From Liolophura sinensis (Eukaryota > Mollusca > Polyplacophora > Chitonida > Chitonidae): a DNA stretch of 60,000 bases. Shown in pieces: positions 1-22,780 of this stretch. Within the stretch, counting starts at the first letter, position 1. The number at the start of each line of letters is the position of its first letter. Made by a program: the position numbers and the translations under genes. Location: contig NC_088300.1 in the NCBI RefSeq assembly GCF_032854445.1, positions 6,760,001 through 6,820,000 on the forward strand, written 5' to 3'. The notes beneath the pieces are model-generated. The model was not told where the DNA came from and searched no databases. It saw only the letters and a list, made by a program, of their open reading frames with translations.

Positions 1-1323
1 CTGAAATAAAATATGTATATATAACAAAAATCCAACAAACAACAAAACAGTGTAGTGTTAAAGCAATCTATTCCCAGTCCAAATACGCATAATATAATAC
101 AAGATCATAATACATACACGTTGACGCTACACATACATCTCTTATTATCATACAATGAACTTTTTCCAGTTACAAACATTTAGGTGTAATTTGATAAATA
201 CTACATAAATCTGATTCACATATCCAATGTATCCATACATTTAATATGAGAGTTTCATGGCGTTCTCATCCACAATAGTACATATTCTCTTGCATATATA
301 CATACTTATAGAATAGCCTACCAGCAGGAAAAGAAGGTGGCTCTTCTTCAATAATCAAACAGCAGGTCTAATCTTAATCCATGCCAATATCAAACAAAAC
401 CAATCGCCTAATAGGGCCTGGTCCATAATAAAAGCTGGATTACTTGGGTCCAGTTTCACGAAGATGTCCTACAATACTTGTACGATAATTGCACATATAC
501 GACAATGGTACGTAATTGTGACATATAAAATATTGTAAGACAAATGTACGATAAAAAACTGTCATACGTCGCTTTATGAAACTGGGTCCTGTCCTACACA
601 AAGACGATCTAATGCACAGCTGGTTTTTCACCTCTGTTAGAGAAAATATAGACAATATTGTTACATAAGGATTTCATGAACCACAAAAAACAAATCAATT
701 ATTTTGGATATATTAAAGATCTGTCATCATCACTGTTTGTTTAGGCACGGAAAATGTGATGCCCAGCAATATATGGGCTAACAAAAAGACATTCCTGTCA
801 TAAATATACAGACTCTCTCTCTCAAAATCAGTTAAAAAAAAAAAAAACACAAACATTTAAAAAAAATCAACATCTATTTGAATAAAATGAACAGAACAAA
901 AATATCAGTACCATACTGGAGATTAATGCTGACAACTACACTGTAGTATAACAAGTATTTGATCATTCAGTACAAATTTTCACATTTCACCAAAGACTGA
1001 AATGCCACACTATCAGAGCACAGAAGATTAGGTGTCGAAACTTACATACAACTCACTAAAAAGGCAAGTAATGTAACCACCATCAGCTTCCCATTCTGAA
1101 GTGCCTGAGTAGGAATCCTTGGAGTTTTAATCAACAGACTTCAATCAAAGGTTCATGAAGATGATGAAACTTCATCTTCTGACATCTATAATAGTATAAT
1201 GAAAATGAACTTCAAATATTCAGTGTTTTACCAGCCCCCATCCCCGAAATGGCTGTACAAATGTTATTTACATGAAATGTGAGGGTAAATTTTTGTGGAT
1301 TTGATTTCATAAGTTAGGGTATA
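1..1323 (-). other. SEL1L: SEL1L 3' UTR and downstream flank
   Basis: Sequence after the SEL1L stop codon, read on the minus strand. No AATAAA is visible on this strand; the variant ATTAAA occurs at 1126-1131 (about 200 nt past the stop) and at 240-245, so the transcript end is uncertain. If the distal signal is used, the small inverted-repeat element at 444-590 lies inside the 3' UTR. No other coding potential seen. Confidence 0.5.
444..590. mobile_element. MITE-like element with terminal inverted repeats
   Basis: The ends at 444-463 and 572-590 are imperfect inverted repeats with the core CAGTTTCA-GAAG facing CTTTATGAAACTGG. The ~105 bp between them is AT-rich and partly self-complementary. 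Short elements with this kind of terminus are common in invertebrate genomes and are usually non-autonomous DNA transposons. No target-site duplication was confirmed. A 71-codon open frame across it is a by-product of the palindrome. Confidence 0.5.
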
Positions 1324-13421
<12,098 letters not shown>

Positions 13422-13467
13422 CTTTGGCTTGATAAAGCACATCTTAGCTGTCACTGAACATCTGAAA
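13422..13467 (-). other. SEL1L: 5' UTR part of SEL1L exon 1 with acceptor and a 5-codon uORF
   Basis: A strong polypyrimidine tract (TTTCTTTTTTTCTTCTAG) ends at 13468, so a 5' non-coding exon must lie upstream. The exon then carries a short upstream ORF (ATG at 13461, stop TAA at 13444-13446) that ends one base before ATG 13442. A second usable AG (TTTCAG) lies six bases further in. Confidence 0.6.
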
Positions 13468-13667
13468 CTAGAAGAAAAAAAGAAAGCATTCCACTGACTG
13501 GTAGGGTCAATTGGTAAGCAGGTACACTCACACAGATGATTGTTGTAAAAAGAAACATTTTGCTCAAGGAGCTGATGAATTATTTGTTTAAATTGCTGCC
13601 CATGTGTATTTTTAATTTTTTTTTTTTTTGTAACGTACATGACAGCTGTTTATGGGTGGATTAACCC

Positions 13668-13893
13668 CAACAATGGGGTCCGCCAGCACTGTACAAAGGG
13701 AAGCAAATCTTGTAACTGATAAAACAGCGGTGCCCTCTACCTACTTAAATAACAATACCACTAATTTCAATACTAACACCAGTCATCATGAATAATAAAA
13801 GCTGTGACTGTCATTCAATTGATAGAGGGCACTGCATTTTATCAGTTACACCATTTCCTTCCCTTTGTAGAAGGCTGGCGAACCCCATTATTG
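13668..13893. mobile_element. Foldback / MITE-like element with ~75-bp inverted arms
   Basis: Arms at 13668-13742 and 13817-13893 are imperfect inverted repeats (both contain GTAACTGATAAAA, TACAAAGGGAAG and GCCCTCTA in opposite orientation) around a ~74-bp spacer. Transcribed, this would form a long hairpin. It sits about 200 bp upstream of the SEL1L exon 1 acceptor, in the presumed first intron. No transposase and no confirmed target duplication. Confidence 0.75.
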
Positions 13894-14845
13894 CGCCTCA
13901 TCAAGTACACTCCGGCAGGAACATTTTGATAGTAGTGTGGGTTGTGTTTAACTTGGAATCTGTAGCTGACACAAGCAGTATTCAAATTAATTCTATAACC
14001 TGGCACATACTAACGTGGGCTTACTTGTAAGTTGTATGGCCACTAAGTCGTGGGGAAAAGAAAGAAACAAGGAACAAATTTCAGGCACCTCCTCTGCCTG
14101 CCTTTTGTGATTACATAATCCATATACGCATACTCATATGTTATTTATGTTATAAAAACAGTAAACGTTGCTGTTGTTGGTCACTGTTTACTGTTACACA
14201 GTGTAGCATGGCAATGTGACACATGTGGACTACGTTAGTACACTAACATATTTCCCACACGAAGTATTACTAAACCCCTTTAACCCACCTTATGTTTCCA
14301 TATTAATGCAGACCCCGTTCAACGAAAAGAATGTATTATTGATGACAGCTTCCAATGGATTTGTCGACTTTCCGTTTCACGATAACTGGGCACTGGATAG
14401 CACGCTCTTCACAACACGAGCGCCTTTGATAAAATTTCAAACGAAAGGCAAACGCATGGAGTTATGCCATGTTTTACCATGCACAAAAGTCACAGGCACA
14501 TATGCATGAGAAAATAATCTCTTAATTGTAAAACATAACCAGAATATTAAATACTAATAACCACAGCAGTCAACTTCAGGGACAACAGACGGACCACCTT
14601 GCACAAATAACTCGGTCGTCGAAACAGATCACTGCGCAGCGTCATGAAAGTCATGAAATGTTGTGTCAAACATATAAGCAATTTTCCGACATCAATAACT
14701 TGATAATTTGCTCTTGGTCTGGCACACAAGAAGGCAACGTTTTGTCTTAAGGAAGAGTTATTGTTCGTTTTCACTCCGTACACATAAAAAGTAGTTCGGC
14801 AAATTCTTTTCCGTGACAATGTCACCGTCTTGTCATTTATTGTAG
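13894..14845. other. Upstream region of SEL1L; probable site of 5' non-coding exon
   Basis: AT-rich. Between the candidate promoter and the inverted-repeat element, the minus strand has a possible donor (GTGCAAG|GTGGTC near 14599), which would give a 5' exon of roughly 14600-14840. Open frames here (up to 97 codons) show no similarity I can recognise. Confidence 0.25.
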
Positions 14846-14915
14846 ATTGGTTAAATGCGAAGCTAACTCAGCGCCACGTACATGAGCCGTAGTACAGTTG
14901 ATACAATTTGATTGG
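14846..14915 (-). promoter_or_regulatory. SEL1L: Candidate SEL1L promoter (two CCAAT boxes and an ACGTGG core)
   Basis: Read towards SEL1L: CCAAT at 14915-14911, ACGTGG at 14879-14874, CCAAT at 14850-14846. SEL1L is induced by the unfolded protein response in other animals, and ATF6/XBP1 elements combine CCAAT with CCACG or ACGTGG. The spacing here does not match the classic CCAAT-N9-CCACG element, so the assignment rests on motif content and position only. No TATA box is obvious. Confidence 0.3.
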
Positions 14916-15145
14916 ACAAGAATGATTTACCTGAGTGGCGGCGTCAACATAGTCTGATTTCACGTTAAAGTCATTGTCAATAAAAATACATTTCAAAAAG
15001 TTTTTTTTTTAACCCCGTGGTTATTTTTTACTGTGTGACCATCAGCTTCGATATAGCTAGCTAAACATGTACCGGTAACCGTTTTGATCCTCAAATTTCT
15101 CTGGGGTTGAAAAAAACTCATCGTGTGTTCGCGTAGCATCTTGGT

Positions 15146-15325
15146 GTGTTTATTTACTTCATTATCTGATTGGATTTTTTTTGTCATGTTTTCAGTTATA
15201 CGACGGCGGCCAGCATTATGGTGGAAGGAACGTGCCGGACAGGGCCTGGGCGGAACTTGCCACCACCAGCAGGTTGCCACCAGACCTTCCCCCGTAGGAC
15301 CGCAGAGGAAACTAGAGGCCCTCGG
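15146..15325 (-). mobile_element. (ATAA)-tail SINE, diverged copy
   Basis: Tail side TTTATTTACTTCATTATCTGATTGG, then TTATACGACGGCGGCCAGCATTATGGTGG, then a scrambled GGTTGCCACCAGACCTTCCC and GGACCGCAGAGGAA. Matches the middle and 3' parts of the family and lacks the tRNA head. Confidence 0.65.
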
Positions 15326-15443
15326 TGTTTGTTAACTGGATGCATGTAGGATTACTATTCTACAAAATATTACAAAAACAAATGATACAATATGTTTAAT
15401 GCTGCAAAATATGAGTGCCAACATGTTAATATGTTAGCACTGA

Positions 15444-15493
15444 CATTACACAACATAACTAACATGTTAACATATTAGTTATGTTGTGTAATG
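15444..15493. repeat. Perfect 19-bp inverted repeat (hairpin, 12-nt loop)
   Basis: CATTACACAACATAACTAA at 15444-15462 is the exact reverse complement of 15475-15493; the loop CATGTTAACATA is itself nearly palindromic. No coding or SINE context explains it. It could be the centre of a small foldback element or a small-RNA hairpin. Confidence 0.8.
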
Positions 15494-16359
15494 ATTGCAG
15501 ATTTAAAATTATGTTAGATGGCAAGATTTTTAACATCTATGTACAAGAGAACGCAAGAACTAAAATTGTTTATTTGGCATAAGGTAGTATTAAATTACAG
15601 CATTTTCAATATGCATTGCCAATATGTTAGATTTGGCATTATGATAAAGTTACGCCTATACAGATAAATAACAAACCAGTGTTAAGAGACCAGTATATAT
15701 ACACAGGTATATATACGATCGAGTAAATGTTAAGCTTAGCGTACTTACCTCATAATTAAATTGGCTGGTGACATGCCGAATGTAGGTGACATGACATGTG
15801 ACATATAAGCCCTGATTAATTAACCCAATGTGTAATGCACATGTATTCCAAGGTTTCCTAGGTAACTAGGTAGAATCAATCTGGTGTCCTATCTAATTGC
15901 GTTTCATCTTCTATTAAAGAACAAAATCCACCGAAAGCTATCCCTAAATAATTAATCTATTTGACCATATCTACATACATACATTTAAAAGACCTCTTAG
16001 ATCACGTAAAGCACATCTGTGTTTCCAATTATGATATACAACGATTCTTGGTGTGCATCAGATCTTCAATAGAAACTTCTACAGTATAAAGTAAGAAGCA
16101 CGGAGCATAATCAGAAATATGATGCTATTTTCTACCAGTATATATACCATGTTGTACTGACGCAGTATACCAGCCGAAACCACAATAAAATGATGACAGA
16201 CTCTTGGAAGCTGCTTTTATATTTTAACTACATAAGTGTTCACACTGTAAAATGGATTACAGTGTTTACCCGTAAACTATATATACATCTGAGTGAGCTC
16301 ATAACATGCCTATGTCAGGTTGAATGAAAGTTACATTTATAACTTCTCTTTTGTCGGTT

Positions 16360-16537
16360 CATGCTAGCTTCCTTTCCGGCCGTAAGTGGGAAGGTCCCTC
16401 AGCAACCTGTGGATGGTCGTGGGTTTCCCCCGGGCTCTGCCCGGTTTCCTCCCACCATAATGCTGGCCACCGTCGTATAAGTGAAATATTCTCGAGTACG
16501 GCGTAAAACACCAATAAAATAAATAAATAAAATAAAT
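16360..16537 (+). mobile_element. (ATAA)-tail SINE, copy without tRNA head
   Basis: Runs from GCTAGCTTCCTTTCCGGCCG through GGATGGTCGTGGGTTTCCCC and CCTCCCACCATAATGCTGGCC to GAGTACGGCGTAAAACACCA and an (AAAT)n tail. Well preserved, but starts at the position where the tRNA-like region of full copies ends. Confidence 0.85.
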
Positions 16538-17290
16538 CTTCTGTCGGTAGTATTCTTACTCCACGTTGTTGTTGATTATATAAATTAAAATATCATGTAG
16601 ATACGTTTACGTGGCTGCAAAGTATGCCGCCAAAATACATATAGCGCTCATTCAATTCAGCGTTTTCTGTCTATTTCAGTCAAGATGCAAGATCTCTAAA
16701 CAGAAACTTTGATACGCACAGCCTTGCAGTAACAGTTTAGCACCATTTCTGCATTGTTTCTGGAATGCCAATTGCTGTTATATTCATCACTTTTTTTTTG
16801 GTATTTCCGCGACATTCAATCGCAAACACACCCGATTTGCGGGTTCAAACCCAATCTTTGTAAAGATAGGGAATTTGTAGGTCCCCCCAACTCTCATTGT
16901 TTATATAGGAATCCGATGGCATAAAGTGGTCGACGATGCCGGTTTGTTTATTTGGGCAGCCTGATATATTCGTTAAAAACCACTTGTCTTTCATCATCAT
17001 TTTGTGAACATATCTGTACGTAACTTGTGGGAAACTTTGTCAGTATACAATTCACAAGTTCAGATGCTCAATGAGGGTTAAACTTGGTTTAGTGCCATTT
17101 CGAATGAATTTCTGATTTCCATAACAACTAACTCTAAAATGATGCACTGAAGAATGTATGGCTGCAACTGATGCAATACAGCGTTAGACAGGAAATTTTA
17201 ATTCGATATTCATGTTCAGTTCGGGATGACCTGGATTTTATGATATTCATGCAGTTTTTCGCCAACTGCTTGAGTCTGTTCTTATTAATC

Positions 17291-17394
17291 AAGGGCTCCC
17301 TCCCACATAATGCAAGTCATCGTCGTAAAAGTGAAATATTCTGGAGCAAGCCTACGCCGTAAAACAGAAATCAAGCAAAATAAATAAATTTTAT
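17291..17394 (+). mobile_element. (ATAA)-tail SINE, 3' fragment
   Basis: Shows GGGCTCCCTCCCACATAATGC, CGTCGTAAAAGTGAAATATTC and CTACGCCGTAAAACAGAAATC followed by AAATAAATAAA. Only the last ~100 bp of the family is present. Confidence 0.7.
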
Positions 17395-19487
17395 CAGACT
17401 TTTGTGCAGGTGTGTTTATCAGATCTTTAGTTATACTAACCATATAAAGTAACCAGATCAATTTATGACACATTTTACGTCTGACATGCAGCAACAATAT
17501 CAAAGACTTTCTCCAGATTGCATGTTATGGCCTAGATCTAGCGTACGTGCATGAGTGTAGGCCGTATAGTCAATGGTGTGCAGATTGCACTAAGAGTGTC
17601 AACACACACTTTGTCCTGTTTGATTCATTTTTGATTTGGTGTTTAACGCCTTATATGAGAATATTTCATTTATACGGCCATGGTCAGTTTCATGAGTGAA
17701 GAAAATTGGTGATCCCTGGGTGAACTACTGGCTGTGCGGCAAGTAGCCAACGCGCATTACGATATAGAGTATGCTCACTGTATACAGGTAAGTCCACTTC
17801 TTAGTGGGCTTGATGTATGAAGGACTGTGGCTGTTTGTATAGAGTAATGTCTGCCTCTGCTGTATAGTGAATGGAACATTTATTTAAATCATAGATGCAT
17901 CACCAAGAGTGCTTTTTTTATGAACTTATAAAGTTTCTTGGTTTAGAGGGAGATAACTCTTACAGCACAGCTGCAGGACGATAGTTATGTCCCTTCAGCA
18001 AAGAACAAACTGGCCATCTAATTCGTGCTTGATACGTCCTGTTGAGAGGTGGCTTTAAATTGGATTAAGCGTCTCAACCGGTAAACCGATTGTATAAGCA
18101 CGCCATCTAATTTAATGCAAAGAACAATGTTTAGGCTACGACATAAACAGATTGGTTTTAACAGCTGTCGAATAATATTGCATGGATCTGAGAATGTATA
18201 TAGGGTACTGGTAGCCTAATGAAGTCGCGAAATTCGCTTAATGTATGATTTTCTAACTCTTTAGAAATGCCACTTGTGGACGGCTTTTCAGATGCAGAGT
18301 TCTCTGTTATCGTTATACCCAGTACTGTTTTGTGGCTTGAAATCGGAGAATCTTCAGAGTAAAATGTCTTACACCATAGGCATATGCGGGCCTATTGGCG
18401 CGAAAATAGGAGAGACTGCCGTTAATCAGTTGAATGTATTTTTCTTTTATCCATTCTTTTATTTCACTCCATACCAGCCAAGATGGCAGCATGGGTAAAC
18501 ACATGCATGTACACTGATGACGGAATAGAACAGCAAATGCCAAATATATACATCCGTTATAGACAGACGTTATAGACATTATAATATAAGCCTAAACATA
18601 TTACCCACTTTTTTTAAATGTCCTTAGACTGAAATATTCGTTGTAATGCTTGTGACTATATATACACACTTGGTTTCTCATGTTAATGGCTATGTATTTC
18701 TGTCTTAATTTATGTATCTTAGGGCAAATCAAAAAAAAAATGATATTCATCTCCAACTCTAATGCTGTTAATTTTGCGTATATAACTCTCGTCTATCCCG
18801 TTTTAACAAATTTCTTCGTGAATAAAGAGATAAGTCTAAAATTATATTAAATAAGTGTTACCATGAAAGAAAGGTTAAGATATACAAATACGTAACATGT
18901 TGCAACTATCTATACCGATACCGAAATCATACGTTAATCAGCAGATCTACTCGGTTATCACCAGTTTGTCATGCTATGCGTAAAACGTAGCAGAATTATA
19001 AGGCGGAAAGTCAAATTTGCTTTTTATTTATTTGATTTTCCGCGTTCAAGAATTTTTCAGGAAGTTACATTTGTGGCACAATGATTTTCCCCATTCTGTA
19101 TAGCCTTTAATACAGATAACGATACTTCAATGTGACTGGAATGAGCGATACCTTTTTCCCCTTATTATAACATATAGCTCGCTGCATTGATGTTTAGAGC
19201 TTTAGCTCATACGCTTGTCATTCAACGGGAAAACAGGAGTAAAACTCAACTGAAAAATGAAGAGACCTTACAGCTGTTGACAAGAAGGTGTCAACAGCTG
19301 TCAATCACAGCTATGGTCAGTTTCGTTTCTTGAAGTGCTCTGTTTGATGCGATGCAAATGATCAGATTCCCGCATTATCGTATATGTGCTTTTGAGTCAA
19401 AATTGAAACTTAAAATTGATTGTCCATGATAAGACCGTTATCTTATTTAATTTGATTCGTGTTTTACGCCTTGTTGAATATTTCACT

Positions 19488-19915
19488 TCAGGAAGGCCCA
19501 AATATTGACCTTTGACGCGTTCTAAAATGGTTTTTAGCATGCAGTTGGAACTTAAGGATTAGTACTACCATTTTATAATTAGCATATCTCAAGGATTCTT
19601 TCGGTAAAAAAAGTTCCTCGTACGCGACATGACCGATAAAAGTCATAATTAGCGTGATTTAGACCGTTCTTAAATGGCTTAGTGCATGGACTGGGAACTT
19701 CAGAATTTGTTTTTAGCGATCAGGTTGTCGAGAGAAATGTATAAGTTTCATCCTCGTACTCAGTTATGACCAGTACCCTTAAAGCTTTCAAGGTAATTTA
19801 GCCCAAATATTGACCTTCGATCCGTTCTTAAATGGTTTTTAGCATGGGGCTGAAACTTAAGAATTACCATTTTATAATTAGCATATCTCTAGGTATCTTT
19901 GGGTAAAACAAATGA
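19488..19915. repeat. Imperfect direct repeats of ~120 bp
   Basis: Segments 19488-19619 and 19796-19915 share GCCCAAATATTGACCTT, AAATGGTTTTTAGCATG and ACCATTTTATAATTAGCATA. A third, more diverged partial copy lies between them (19650-19795). Origin unknown: either a degraded tandem array or part of a dispersed element. Confidence 0.7.
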
Positions 19916-21407
19916 TTTAAAGATGATTTAACAGAACAATATTGAACCTCGTCTGGCCGTGAGGAATAGGTCTATATATAGACGTATTTGTGCATTAATA
20001 AAATGGGAAACAACTCGACTTATTTAAATACCCTCTGGAATTGAGGCAAAACGATGAAAGTTCCACCACTTGAAGATTGACGATAGAAGGCCCGCCTGTA
20101 CGTTTGATTTTTAGGAAATTCAGTGAGTACCTCACATGGGGTGCAGTTTATGTTTCATTGCTTTGACACACTCTTTCATAGGTGTGAATGTCTTTACTAC
20201 CGCCTAACCATTGGAAGAAAGCGTATTGAATGGGTAATGGATAGTTTGGATCTGAATTGTTCACCAAGCAGCTACAAAAGCAGAAATTGTTAGTTCCTTG
20301 TGAGGGTAGTGGTTAAATAAATAGCTGGTGTAATACATACATTACATGGATCGTGTACTGTAGCTCAGGTTACATTGCACGGATCAACTTAATTCACTTC
20401 ACAAATCATACAAGATAGCCAGCATAAACGGTGATAGACAAGTGTACACAGCTCGGAGTGACGTCACTGAGGACTTGACGGTTCACCATGTTAATGCCAT
20501 AAGCCGAACGATGCCAATTCTTAACTGATCGCACGCGACAGCTGTCCTTCTCGTACATACTGTTTGCGCATACATAAATCCCACCACAGACGGCCCAGGT
20601 TAGCTGGATTAGGGAGGGTGTTGCGGGACATTATCGTGTTCAAATCTCGGGTTGTCAAAACTTTACACAAATACAAAGTGATAGCTGCTCGCTCGGTCTG
20701 CAGAGGCCGAGAAAATTGGCTAACCAGGCGTTAGAGGGGCCGAAAAATACATCAACATCGCATTTCCAGAAATGTCAAAACTTCTCCAGGAAGATGCACG
20801 TCATTCTGCTCGGGTGCACAACACAAGGCATAATTAGACCTCTGAAATGTCGTGGGTAGTAAATACTCCGTGTTAGCACAACAAATATGTTTGCTGTGGC
20901 AGGGTTTTTTTTCAGTCACCCTACGAGTATCTTCGAGGATCCGACTGCCAATTCACCGCCGCTGAGTATGAACAGCGTCAGATTTCCACCAAAGATAATT
21001 CACTACTTAAAATTTCGAAGTTTTTGTTACGTTTTAGTCTGGGATGTTTTTGCTGGTTTGTAATGTTTTTGTTTTGTTTTTTTTCTATTCCCCTATACCT
21101 ACCAAAAATATTTCCAAGTCGAGATGTTGTCCTGAAAGGGTTTTACGTTGTCACGTTACGTTTACATGTGCATCTCATAATTTTCTGTCCAATTTAAGTT
21201 TATTGTATACAGTGCTCTTCAAAGGGAGATATAAAAAAACTTTAAGTCAGAGTAGTACATTACGTACAAAAAATAAATCAGTGTATAGACCTTCCGTGCC
21301 CTTACCAGAAATGATGTAGACTTCTCTCATCTTTTTGTTATGCTACACAAATATTGTAATTTGACTAAAACACACTACTGTTTTATTTTTGAAAAATGTT
21401 ATCATCC
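19916..21407. other. Non-coding stretch, no gene seen
   Basis: Contains a perfect palindromic cAMP-response-type site and a moderately GC-rich segment around 20440-20960. No ORF with recognisable similarity and no repeat copies identified. Confidence 0.35.
20459..20466. promoter_or_regulatory. Perfect CRE palindrome TGACGTCA
   Basis: The eight-base CREB/ATF consensus TGACGTCA lies in the context GGAGTGACGTCACTGAGG. A single 8-mer can occur by chance; there is no adjacent gene start to support it. Confidence 0.25.
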
Positions 21408-22321
21408 TATGAATATTTCCCCCTGTCTACAAATGAATATGAGTATGAATAATTTCTCCTGTCCGCATGTATATCTATGAATATTTCCACCTACTTGTAT
21501 ATGTGTGTTTGAATATGTCCTCCTGTTTGTATGCATGTCTCCGAATATTTTCTCCTGTTTGTGTGTACGTCTATGAATATTTTCTCAAGTCTATATATGT
21601 GTATGAATATTTCCTCCTGCCTGCATGTATATCTATGAACATTTCCTCCTGTCTGTATATGTGTTTGAATATGTCCTCCTGTTTGTGTGTACGTCTATGA
21701 ATATTTTCTCAAGTCTGTATATGTGTATGAATATTTCCTCCTGTCTGTATATGTGTTTGAATATGTCCTACTGTTTGTGTGTACGTCTATGAATATTTTC
21801 TCCTGTCTGTACTTATGCCTGAATAATTTCTCCTGTCTGTATTTATGTCTATGAATATTTTCTCAAGTCTATATGTATGAATATTTTCTCCTGTTTATGT
21901 ATGTGCATGAATACTTGCTCCTGTCTATATAGGTGTTTGGATATTTCCTGAAGTCTATATACATGTATGAATATTTTCTCCTGTTTGTGTATTTGCATGG
22001 ATACTTGCTCCTGTCTATATATGTGTATAAATATTTCCTCAAGTCTATATACATGTATGAATATTTCAAGTCTGTATATGTGTATGAATATTTCCTCCTG
22101 TCTGTATATGTGTATGGATATTTCCTCTTGTCTGTATATGTGTGCATGAATATTTCCTCCTGTCTGTATATGTGTGCATGAATATTTCCTCCTGTCTGTA
22201 TGCACATTTTGTCCTATTGGCGTTTTCTTCAGTCTGTGTATATGCATGGATATTTCCTCCAATCTGAGCATGTGTATATGAATACTTCCTTCAGTGTGAA
22301 CATATCTATGACTATTTACTC

Positions 22322-22379
<58 letters not shown>

Positions 22380-22780
22380 TCTGATTGTCTGTGAATATTT
22401 CTTCCTGTATGTATGGATATTTGTCTTGCGAATATGTGTGTATGTTTCCACCAGCCTCAGCATAAATATGGACATTTCCGCTGTAGGCTTCTCACATGAT
22501 ATGTCCTCTCGTCTGAATAAGTCTGTGGATATTCCCTCCAGTCTGAAAATACCTATGGATATTTCCTCCTCTCTGGAAATACCTATGGATATTTCCTCCT
22601 GTCTGGATATGCCTGTGAATATTACCACCTGTCTGAAAATATCTATGGATATTTCCTGCTGTCTGAATATGTCTATGGATATTTCCTCCTGTCTGAAAAT
22701 ACCTATGGATATTTCCTGCTGTCTGAATATGCCTATGAATATTTCCTCCTGTCTCAATATGCCCATGGATATTTCCTATG
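21408..22780. repeat. 30-bp minisatellite array, ~1.4 kb
   Basis: About 40-45 units of TGAATATTTCCTCCTGTCTG plus TATATGTGTA with many variants, interrupted at 22327-22377 by a (TA)n tract. Because 30 is divisible by three, long open frames appear on both strands: 305 codons on the minus strand with a 10-residue period (IFRQEEISIG-like), and 169 codons on the plus. Nothing supports translation. Confidence 0.9.
22327..22377. repeat. (TA)n microsatellite
   Basis: About 25 TA dinucleotides inside the 30-bp minisatellite. Confidence 0.95.

Larger units (their letters stand above)
15494..19487. other. AT-rich non-coding stretch with SINE pieces
   Basis: Apart from the SINE copies listed separately, I see no gene here. 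Weak traces of the same SINE tail (TTTGATTTGGTGTTTAACGCC at about 17632-17652, ATTTCATTTATACGGCC near 17664, and 19447-19492) show old insertions. All open frames are short and lack splice context. Confidence 0.4.

Noticed and set aside
16790-16870. tRNA gene, from GGGTTCAAACCC
   Set aside because: No A-box, acceptor stem or anticodon arm fits around the T-arm-like string.
21849-22766. 305-codon minus-strand ORF with 10-residue repeats as a real repetitive protein
   Set aside because: Equally open on the other strand, crosses a (TA)n tract, and the unit is a 30-bp minisatellite; no signal peptide or splice sites.
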